Below, one piece after another: positions 54,671 to 64,000 of a DNA stretch of 64,000 nt (its first letter is position 1; the number at the start of each line of letters is the position of its first letter). Origin of the DNA: Caballeronia peredens. Its GTDB lineage: Bacteria > Pseudomonadota > Gammaproteobacteria > Burkholderiales > Burkholderiaceae. The notes beneath the pieces were generated by a model. It saw only the letters and a program-made list of their open reading frames with translations, was not told the origin of the DNA and ran no database searches. The stretch lies in contig FCOH02000008.1 in the NCBI GenBank assembly GCA_001544595.2, positions 124,001-188,000 of the forward strand. Reading direction: 5' to 3'. The translations under genes and the position numbers were made by a program.

Positions 54671-54709
54671 AGGCGCTGATCGAGCTCAACAAGCCGATGA
54701 GCGCCTTTT
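54671..54709 (+). promoter_or_regulatory. Attenuator-like hairpin between atpE and atpF
   Basis: AGGCGCT (54671-54677), a 22-base loop, AGCGCCT, then TTT. Found in the 135-bp atpE-atpF gap. A weak terminator or processing signal here would favour atpE message over the distal genes. Confidence 0.4.
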
Positions 54710-54750
54710 AACCGTTTCCCCTCCGATCAAGCAACGTTTAAGGAAACACC

Positions 54751-55221
54751 GTGAATCTCAACGCAACCCTGTTTGCGCAAATGGTCGTGTTTCTGATCCT
54801 CGCGTGGTTCACGATGAAGTTCGTGTGGCCGCCGTTGATCAACGCCCTCGACGAGCGCTCGAAAAAGATTGCCGACGGCCTCGCCGCCGCCGACAAGGGC
54901 AAAGCGGAACTCGAAGCTGCGCACAAGCGCGTCGACCAGGAACTCGCGCAAGCGCGCAACGACGGCCAGCAACGCATCGCCGACGCTGAAAAGCGTGCCG
55001 CCGCAGTCGCGGAAGAAATCAAGGCCAACGCTCAGGCGGAAGCCGCTCGCATCGTCGCGCAAGCCAAGGCTGACGCCGACCAGCAAGTCGTGAAAGCGCG
55101 CGAATCGCTGCGCGCCGAAGTCGCTGCGCTGGCAGTCAAGGGCGCCGAGCAAATTCTGAAGCGCGAAGTCGATCAGAAGGCTCACGCCGACCTGCTGAAT
55201 CAACTCAAAACCGAGCTCTGA
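54751..55221 (+). CDS. atpF: F0 ATP synthase subunit b
   Basis: 156 residues. One N-terminal membrane helix (about 5-27: [19 protein letters not shown]) and a long, Ala/Lys/Glu-rich coiled coil that forms the peripheral stalk. Length matches E. coli (156). Ends 2 bp before atpH. Confidence 0.96.
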   Translation: MNLNATLFAQMVVFLILAWFTMKFVWPPLINALDERSKKIADGLAAADKGKAELEAAHKRVDQELAQARNDGQQRIADAEKRAAAVAEEIKANAQAEAARIVAQAKADADQQVVKARESLRAEVAALAVKGAEQILKREVDQKAHADLLNQLKTEL

Positions 55222-55223
55222 TC

Positions 55224-55766
55224 ATGGCCGAACTTGCAACCATCGCTCGTCCTTACGCAGAAGCGCTGTTCCGCGTGGCCGAGACCGGCGATCTCGCGGG
55301 CTGGTCCACGTTCGTCGAGGAGCTGGCACAGGTTGCGCGTCTGCCCGAAGTGGAATCGGTCGCTTCGAGCCCGAAGGTGAACCGCCAGCAAATCGTCGAT
55401 CTCCTGCTCGCCGCAGTGAAGTCGCCGCTCGCGCAGAACCAGCCTCAGGCGAAGAACTTCGTCGGCATGCTGGTCGAGAACCACCGCCTGTCGCTGCTGC
55501 CGGAAATCGCCGTCCAGTTCGACGAGCTGAAGAACGCCCGTGAAGGTGCTGCCGATGCTCACATCGTGAGCGCGTTCCCCCTCGAAGGCGAACAGTTGAA
55601 CGACCTCGTTGCAAGCCTCGAACGCAAGTTCCAGCGCAAGCTGAAGCCGACCGTCGCAGTCGATCAGTCGCTGATCGGCGGCGTTCGCGTAACGGTTGGC
55701 GACGAAGTGCTCGATACCTCGGTCCGCGCGCGCCTCGCCAGCATGCAGACGGCTCTGACCGCCTGA
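55224..55766 (+). CDS. atpH: F1 ATP synthase subunit delta
   Basis: 180 residues. N-terminal helical bundle ([16 protein letters not shown]) that caps the alpha3beta3 hexamer, and a C-terminal domain with [22 protein letters not shown] that binds subunit b. Joins F1 to the peripheral stalk. Confidence 0.96.
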   Translation: MAELATIARPYAEALFRVAETGDLAGWSTFVEELAQVARLPEVESVASSPKVNRQQIVDLLLAAVKSPLAQNQPQAKNFVGMLVENHRLSLLPEIAVQFDELKNAREGAADAHIVSAFPLEGEQLNDLVASLERKFQRKLKPTVAVDQSLIGGVRVTVGDEVLDTSVRARLASMQTALTA

Positions 55767-55824
55767 CGCTTCTCAAGAAGCGCCTTAGCTGGCACGCAAC
55801 AGAATTGACTATCAGGAGCGAATA

Positions 55825-57366
<1,542 letters not shown>

Positions 57367-57438
57367 TCGGGACTGAGGAGCGACGCGCGGTGCCGGCGTG
57401 AAAAGCGGCATCGCGCGGCTTCGATCAAGGAGTAAGCA

Positions 57439-58323
57439 ATGGCTGGAATGAAGGAAATTCGCGGCAAGATCAAGAGCGTGCAGAACACGCGCAAGATCAC
57501 CAAAGCGATGGAAATGGTCGCCGCATCGAAGATGCGCCGTGCCCAGGAACGCATGCGTTCCGCCCGCCCGTACGCCGACAAGGTTCGTGCAATCGCATCG
57601 CACATGAGCGCTGCGAACCCCGAGTATCGTCACCCGTTCATGGTGAAGAACGAAGGCGCGAAGACGGCCGGCCTGATCCTCGTCACGACCGACAAGGGTC
57701 TGTGCGGCGGCATGAACACGAACGTGCTGCGCGCGTCGCTGGGCAAGATCAAGGAACTCGATCAGAGCGGCATCAAGATCGAAGCGTCGGCGATCGGCGG
57801 CAAGGGGCTCGGCTTCCTGAACCGGCTGAAGGCCAAGGTTGTGTCGCATGTCACGCAACTGGGCGACACGCCGCATCTGGAAAAGCTGATCGGCGCGATC
57901 AAGGTGCAGCTCGACCTGTATTCGGAAGGCAAGATCAACGCGGTGTACCTGGCGTACACGCGCTTCGTCAACACGATGAAGCAGGAAGCGGTGATCGAGC
58001 AATTGCTGCCGTTGTCGGTGGACGACCTCCATCAGAAGGACGAAGAAGGCGTGACGCCGAAGTCCTCGTGGGATTACATCTACGAGCCGGACGCGCAAAC
58101 CGTGGTGGACGAACTGCTCGTGCGCTACGTCGAGGCGCTCGTCTATCAGGCGGTCGCGGAAAACATGGCGTCGGAGCAATCGGCGCGCATGGTCGCGATG
58201 AAGGCCGCGTCCGACAACGCGAAGACCGTGATCAACGAACTGCAGCTCGTCTACAACAAGAGCCGCCAGGCCGCGATTACGAAAGAATTGTCGGAAATCG
58301 TCGGCGGCGCCGCTGCGGTCTGA
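57439..58323 (+). CDS. atpG: F1 ATP synthase subunit gamma
   Basis: 294 residues. Starts [20 protein letters not shown] and ends with the conserved C-terminal helix ([20 protein letters not shown]), which together form the coiled-coil rotor shaft. The middle domain has [12 protein letters not shown]. Binding site AAGGAG precedes the ATG. Confidence 0.97.
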   Translation: MAGMKEIRGKIKSVQNTRKITKAMEMVAASKMRRAQERMRSARPYADKVRAIASHMSAANPEYRHPFMVKNEGAKTAGLILVTTDKGLCGGMNTNVLRASLGKIKELDQSGIKIEASAIGGKGLGFLNRLKAKVVSHVTQLGDTPHLEKLIGAIKVQLDLYSEGKINAVYLAYTRFVNTMKQEAVIEQLLPLSVDDLHQKDEEGVTPKSSWDYIYEPDAQTVVDELLVRYVEALVYQAVAENMASEQSARMVAMKAASDNAKTVINELQLVYNKSRQAAITKELSEIVGGAAAV

Positions 58324-58340
58324 GCTTGATGACCGCGTGA

Positions 58341-59762
<1,422 letters not shown>

Positions 59763-59841
59763 AGGTCGGGTGTACACGAAGCGGGCGCGAACGTAACGGT
59801 TCGCGCCTTCGTAATACGCTCAACCAGGGAGTCGAGTCGAT

Positions 59842-60267
59842 ATGGCAACCATCAAAGTAGACGTCGTCAGCGCGGAAGAGCAGATCTTCTCGGGCCAGGC
59901 GAAGTTCGTCGCGCTGCCGGGCGAAGCGGGTGAACTCGGCATTCTGCCGGGCCACACGCCGCTCATCACGCGTATTCGTCCGGGCGCGGTGCGCATCGAG
60001 GCGGAAGACGGATCGGAAGAGTTCGTGTTCGTCGCGGGCGGGATTCTCGAAATCCAGCCGGGCGTCGTGACCGTGCTCGCCGACACCGCCATTCGTGGCG
60101 CCGATCTCGACGAAGCGAAGGCCGAACAGGCCAGGAAGCGCGCCGAGGAAGCGATGCAGAACAACACGTCGGAGCTCGAATACGCGACGGCGCAAGCCGA
60201 ACTCGCGTACGCGACGGCGCAGCTCGCGGCAATCCAGCGTCTGCGCAAGGCACACGCGAAGCATTGA
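59842..60267 (+). CDS. atpC: F1 ATP synthase subunit epsilon
   Basis: 141 residues. N-terminal beta sandwich ([33 protein letters not shown]) and a two-helix C-terminal domain ([15 protein letters not shown]) that can inhibit ATP hydrolysis. Last gene of the operon, with a terminator 42 bp on. Confidence 0.96.
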   Translation: MATIKVDVVSAEEQIFSGQAKFVALPGEAGELGILPGHTPLITRIRPGAVRIEAEDGSEEFVFVAGGILEIQPGVVTVLADTAIRGADLDEAKAEQARKRAEEAMQNNTSELEYATAQAELAYATAQLAAIQRLRKAHAKH

Positions 60268-60308
60268 GCGTGTCGCCGCTCGCTGGAGCGACGTTCAGCA
60301 GTGTGAAG

Positions 60309-60336
60309 AAAGCAGCCCTCGGGCTGCTTTTTTTTA
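60309..60336 (+). terminator. Intrinsic terminator of the atp operon
   Basis: AAGCAGCCC-TC-GGGCTGCTT followed by eight T, starting 42 bp after the atpC stop. Confidence 0.93.
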
Positions 60337-60551
60337 TGCTCCAAATCGGCAATCCGCGCAGGGCAAATCTGCATAACGGATGCGCGCAGCGTCGGCAGTA
60401 TGAGCTAGTTTGTTGATTTTGATAGGTTTTCGCGAATCGCTTCAAACCGGCATTGCGGGGAAACACTCAATGCCCGCAAGCAGCTTCGCCATGCACAATG
60501 GCCTTCCAATTGGCCTTCGCAGCAGGCCATTCACTCTGGCGGACACCATCG

Positions 60552-62282
60552 ATGGCAACTGAACCGACGCAGGCCGGCGCGCAGATCGAACCGCGCGACG
60601 GCATTTCCTACGTTCGCGGCACGACCGATATTCCCTTGAGCGAAGCCACGGTTTCGCGCTTTCTTCTCGACACCGCTCGCCGCTTCGCCGATCGGCCGGC
60701 GGTGGTATTCCGCGAGCAGAACATCCGCTGGACCTGGCGCGAGTTCGCTCGCGAAGTCGACGCGCTCGCGAGCGGCCTGCTCGCGCTCGGCGTCCAGGCG
60801 GGAGATCGTGTGGGCATCTGGTCGCCGAATCGGGCCGAGTGGCTGCTCACGCAATTCGCCACGGCGCGCATGGGCGCGGTGCTCGTCAACATCAATCCGG
60901 CCTATCGGCTGGCCGAACTCGAGTACGCGCTGAACAAGGTCGGATGCAAGGCGATCATCGCGGCGGAACAGTTCAAGACGTCGAAGTATCTGGAGATGCT
61001 CCAGACACTGGCGCCCGAACTCGCGGACGCCGAGCCGAACGCGCTGAACGCCGCGAAGCTACCGGAACTGCGCGCCGTGATCCGCATGGGCGAAGGCGCG
61101 ACGCCCGGCATGCTCAATTTCGACGACGTCATGCGCACCGGGCGCGACCAGCTCGACGCCGCGAAGCTCGACGCGCTCGAAGCGCAACTCACGTCGCATG
61201 ATCCGATCAACGTCCAGTTCACGAGCGGCACGACCGGCAATCCGAAGGGTGCGACGCTCACGCACCGGAATATCGTCAACAACGCGCGCTATATCGCGAT
61301 GGCGATGCGGCTCACCGAGCAGGATTCGCTGTGCATTCCGGTGCCGCTGTACCACTGCTTCGGGATGGTGCTGGCGGTGCTCGCGTGCGTGTCCACCGGC
61401 TGCACGATGGTTTTCCCCGGCGAGGCGTTCGATCCCGGCGCGACGCTCGCCGCCGTCCACGAAGAAAAATGCACTGCGCTGCACGGCGTGCCGACGATGT
61501 TCATCGCCGAACTGGATCACCCCGATTTCGCCAAATACGATTTCAGCCGGCTGCGCACCGGCATCATGGCGGGCTCGCCATGTCCGATCGAAACGATGAA
61601 GCGCGTCGTGTCGAAGATGCATCTGAGCGAGATCACGATTGCGTATGGCATGACGGAGACGAGTCCGGTCTCGTTTCAGAGCTCGACCACCGATCCACTG
61701 GACAAGCGCACGACCACCGTCGGGCGCATTCAGCCGCATCTGGAGGTGAAGATCGTCGATCCGCTCGGAAACATCGTGCCGGTCGGCGAGACGGGCGAAC
61801 TCTGCACGCGCGGCTACTCGGTGATGAAGGGCTACTGGGGCGACGAGGCGAAGACACACGAGGCGATCATCGACGGATGGATGCACACCGGCGACCTCGC
61901 GACACTCGACGCGCAGGGCTACTGCAATATCGTCGGCCGGCTGAAGGACATGCTGATTCGCGGAGGTGAAAATATCTATCCGCGTGAGATCGAGGAATTT
62001 CTGTTCCGGCATCCGAAAGTGCAGTCGGTGCAGGTCTTCGGCGTGCCCGACGAAAAGTACGGCGAGGAAGTGTGCGCGTGGATCGTCGTGCGTCCGGGCG
62101 AGCAGGCGAGCGAAGAAGAGATTCGCGCGTTCTGCAACGGGCAGATCGCGCATTACAAGATTCCGCGCTATATCCGTTTCGTCGATGAATTGCCGACGAC
62201 GGTCACCGGCAAGGCGCAGAAATTCGTCATGCGCGCGCGGATGATCGACGAACTGAAGCTCGCCGAGGCCAAGACAGCCTGA
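60552..62282 (+). CDS. Fatty acyl-CoA synthetase (AMP-binding superfamily)
   Basis: 576 residues. P-loop [17 protein letters not shown], adenylate motif [11 protein letters not shown], hinge region [12 protein letters not shown] and [16 protein letters not shown], and C-terminal catalytic Lys in [10 protein letters not shown]. Activates a carboxylic acid, probably medium or long chain, to its CoA thioester through an acyl-AMP. The start is taken at the ATG at 60552; an upstream ATG (60498) would add an Ala-rich leader of 18 residues that is not family sequence. Single gene. Confidence 0.92.
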   Translation: MATEPTQAGAQIEPRDGISYVRGTTDIPLSEATVSRFLLDTARRFADRPAVVFREQNIRWTWREFAREVDALASGLLALGVQAGDRVGIWSPNRAEWLLTQFATARMGAVLVNINPAYRLAELEYALNKVGCKAIIAAEQFKTSKYLEMLQTLAPELADAEPNALNAAKLPELRAVIRMGEGATPGMLNFDDVMRTGRDQLDAAKLDALEAQLTSHDPINVQFTSGTTGNPKGATLTHRNIVNNARYIAMAMRLTEQDSLCIPVPLYHCFGMVLAVLACVSTGCTMVFPGEAFDPGATLAAVHEEKCTALHGVPTMFIAELDHPDFAKYDFSRLRTGIMAGSPCPIETMKRVVSKMHLSEITIAYGMTETSPVSFQSSTTDPLDKRTTTVGRIQPHLEVKIVDPLGNIVPVGETGELCTRGYSVMKGYWGDEAKTHEAIIDGWMHTGDLATLDAQGYCNIVGRLKDMLIRGGENIYPREIEEFLFRHPKVQSVQVFGVPDEKYGEEVCAWIVVRPGEQASEEEIRAFCNGQIAHYKIPRYIRFVDELPTTVTGKAQKFVMRARMIDELKLAEAKTA

Positions 62283-62308
62283 GTCGCCCGGGTTCTTTGA
62301 GACGCACT

Positions 62309-62348
62309 AAAGACAGAAAGGAGCGCCGCGGCGCTCCTTTCTGTCTTT
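62309..62348. repeat. Perfect 40-bp palindrome after the acyl-CoA synthetase gene
   Basis: Twenty bases on each side of a centre at 62328/62329 are exact complements, with no spacer; the core is GGAGCGCCGCGGCGCTCC. It begins 27 bp past the stop codon. As RNA it gives a very stable hairpin ending in CTTT, probably a terminator able to work in both directions. Confidence 0.85.
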
Positions 62349-62401
62349 CCATGAAACGTTCGGGCGTCAAACTGTCAAACGGCGCAAACGTTTAAACGGA
62401 C

Positions 62402-62428
62402 GAAAAAAAAGCGGGCCTGGAGCCCGCT
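62402..62428 (-). terminator. Intrinsic terminator facing the minus strand, without an annotated gene
   Basis: AGCGGGC-CTGGA-GCCCGCT (roughly 62410-62428), with eight A on its left, i.e. eight T on the minus strand. Nothing annotated on the minus strand ends here. Confidence 0.75.
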
Positions 62429-62907
62429 AAAAACCACACGCTACGGGGTTAGCGCGAGGAGACCAAACGTGGGATGTTTTCGAATGACTGACACTCGAAG
62501 AACGATCCCAACAAGGATGCCCCAATGAGAGCTTCGACTCAAAGCCGACCACTCGAAACACGCCGCTTTTTCACAGCGCGCCCGAATACATCCGTGTTGA
62601 AACCGTTTGAACAGATTGTGGGCGAATTGATTCCGGGTCGCCGTAACAAAGTGTTTCAGGTTGTAACCCCTGTCACGCAAGGCTTCCGGGAAATTTCCTC
62701 GCACGAAAACGTTGAAACTCGCGAATATATTTGTCTGTTATTCGGATCGCTCATTCGATCGGTTCAGCCGGGCCGATAAAATCCGATTTTCGGACTAATG
62801 CGATTATTCTAATATTCCGGGAAAATAGAACGGTTGGACGTATGAAAACGATGCGCAGCGCCGTCCAAACCCAATTTTCCTCCCACAAAAAGTTTCCGGA
62901 GACACGC

Positions 62908-63849
62908 ATGACCATCGACGCAGCCTTGCTTCGCTACTACCGCCGCGTCGCCGAGGCTTTCCCGGCTGCCGCGCCGGATGCCGACACACAGACGATTCGA
63001 GGCCGCTTCAGCGATGTCGCAAAAGCCTACGCTCAGGACCGCGGTGACGCCGTAAGCGCTGAGGACATCGAGATTCCGCTCGACGGCCGCACGCTTGCCG
63101 CGCGCATCTACAAGCCGAACGCAGCGCGCGCGCCCTTGCCGCTGATCGTCTACTTTCACGGCGGCGGCTGGGTCGTCGGCGATCTGGATACGCACGACGG
63201 CCTTGTCGAGCGGCTCTCGCAGGATTCTCAATGCGCCGTCGCAAGCGTCGATTATCGGCTCGCACCCGAGCATCCGTTTCCCGAACCCTGCGACGACGCG
63301 CTCGACGCCCTCATCTGGCTCGCGGAACATCGCTCGCGGCTCGGTTTCGCGACGGACCGGCTCGCCGTGGGCGGCGACAGCGCTGGCGCACATTTGGCCG
63401 TCGTTGCGGCGCGGGGCGCGAACGAGCGAGTTGCCGGGCTCGTCGGCTTGCAACTGCTGCTGTACCCGGTGATGCGGCGCCAGTTCGAAAGCCCGAGCTG
63501 CATCGCGAACGCAAACGGCCCGGGCCTCACGAACGAGGAGATGAAGTGGTACTGGACTCAGTTCTTTTCGGGCCAGACACCGCGCGACCACGACGTGCGC
63601 GCGTTTCCGCTGTCGGAGCCGTTCGAGCGCACGCCGGCGCGGGCGCTCGTGGTCGCGGCCGCCTACGATCCGCTCTACGACGACGCCTTCGAACTCCAGC
63701 GCTTTCTGGAAGCCAACGGCGGCCGCGTCGACATGATCGACGCCCACGACATGACGCACGGCTTCGCGCGTCTGCATTCGCAATCGGAAGCGGCGCGCGG
63801 GTGGCTGCGCAAAATCGGCGAGCGCACGGGCGAACTCTTGCGCGCCTAG
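62908..63849 (+). CDS. Alpha/beta hydrolase, hormone-sensitive-lipase family esterase
   Basis: 313 residues. Oxyanion-hole motif HGGGW (in YFHGGGWVVGD), nucleophile GDSAG, catalytic Asp in AYDPLYDD and His in MTHGF, with YRLAPEHPFP between, as in the bacterial HSL esterases (family IV). Cleaves short-chain esters in the cytoplasm. The ATG at 62908 has GGAG six bases before; an upstream ATG at 62842 is less likely. The physiological substrate is unknown. Confidence 0.93.
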   Translation: MTIDAALLRYYRRVAEAFPAAAPDADTQTIRGRFSDVAKAYAQDRGDAVSAEDIEIPLDGRTLAARIYKPNAARAPLPLIVYFHGGGWVVGDLDTHDGLVERLSQDSQCAVASVDYRLAPEHPFPEPCDDALDALIWLAEHRSRLGFATDRLAVGGDSAGAHLAVVAARGANERVAGLVGLQLLLYPVMRRQFESPSCIANANGPGLTNEEMKWYWTQFFSGQTPRDHDVRAFPLSEPFERTPARALVVAAAYDPLYDDAFELQRFLEANGGRVDMIDAHDMTHGFARLHSQSEAARGWLRKIGERTGELLRA

Positions 63850-63869
63850 CGTGAGATGCGCTGCCGCGC

Positions 63870-64000
63870 TCATTTCAGCCACTTGTCGTACACGGCCTGG
63901 AACTCGCCCGATGCGCGGGAGAGATGCAGCCACTGATCGACATATTGCTGGAACGGGACATCGCCGCGCGGCAGCAGATACGCTTTCTCGCCGAACTGGA
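63870..64000 (-). CDS. C-terminus of a periplasmic solute-binding / cyclohexadienyl dehydratase-like protein
   Basis: The last 43 codons of a gene running off the right edge. The sequence KAYLLPRGDVPFQQYVDQW followed by a short linker and VYDKWLK is the usual end of SBP_bac_3 proteins, including periplasmic cyclohexadienyl dehydratase (PheC-like). Convergent with the hydrolase gene. Whether it is a transporter receptor or an enzyme cannot be told from this fragment. Confidence 0.7.
   Translation of the reverse strand, partial: QFGEKAYLLPRGDVPFQQYVDQWLHLSRASGEFQAVYDKWLK

Larger units (their letters stand above)
62283..62907. other. 625-bp intergenic region, lower GC, possible unannotated transcript
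   Basis: Holds the 40-bp palindrome and the minus-strand terminator above. A plus-strand frame of 84 codons at 62525-62779 has AAGGA seven bases before its ATG but no recognisable sequence and unusual codon use; a minus-strand frame of 87 codons at 62441-62704 ends next to the terminator but starts at a GTG without a clear site. Neither is called. The promoter for the hydrolase gene also lies here. Confidence 0.4.

Overview
This is a GC-rich segment of a betaproteobacterial chromosome. Gene content and protein sequence point to Burkholderia sensu lato (Burkholderia, Paraburkholderia or Caballeronia), most likely the primary chromosome. The supporting loci are a gspD-E-F-C-G-H-I-J-K-L-M-N type II secretion operon, an mnmG-rsmG-parA-parB block with universal-type parS sites, and a complete atpI-B-E-F-H-A-G-D-C operon. 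I see no tRNA, rRNA, CRISPR, insertion sequence or prophage. The genus is an inference from family resemblance.

Layout. 0-3.1 kb: multidrug efflux (partial EmrB-type MFS pump, MarR regulator, NodT outer-membrane lipoprotein). 3.1-14.6 kb: twelve-gene T2SS operon on the minus strand. 15.2-20.6 kb: lytic transglycosylase, a COG0523/CobW-type protein with decayed GTPase motifs, HU, a DedA-rhodanese fusion, and an MnmC whose methyltransferase half is decayed. 20.6-20.9 kb: AT-rich intergenic DNA with two perfect DnaA boxes and a DnaA-trio tract, which I read as oriC. 21.4-34.7 kb: Kef-type antiporter, YbdK-type ligase, MarR, amidotransferase, old yellow enzyme, SET protein, two-component system, Lrp, CYTH protein, and a LysR/GMC dehydrogenase pair. 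35.0-46.7 kb: two complete branched-chain-amino-acid-type (HAAT) ABC importers plus an extra paralogous binding protein. 46.7-51.3 kb: parS sites, mnmG, rsmG, parA, parB. 51.3-62.3 kb: anion permease, ATP synthase operon, acyl-CoA synthetase. 62.9-64.0 kb: alpha/beta hydrolase and the end of a periplasmic solute-binding gene.

How it fits together. Right of about 20.8 kb most genes read rightward, and the T2SS to the left reads leftward, as expected if forks leave from the 20.6-20.9 kb region. ParA/ParB and two parS sites lie 26-30 kb from it. MnmG and the MnmC oxidase domain act on the same tRNA wobble uridine, but the MnmC methyltransferase half looks dead.

Most noteworthy observations: the oriC with DnaA-trio; a parS site forming the stem of an intrinsic terminator; a second parS inside mnmG; the decayed MnmC and CobW proteins; a LivF-type ATPase with Arg in place of the Walker A Lys; a LivM-LivG fusion; and two intergenic regions whose orphan terminators suggest unannotated RNAs.
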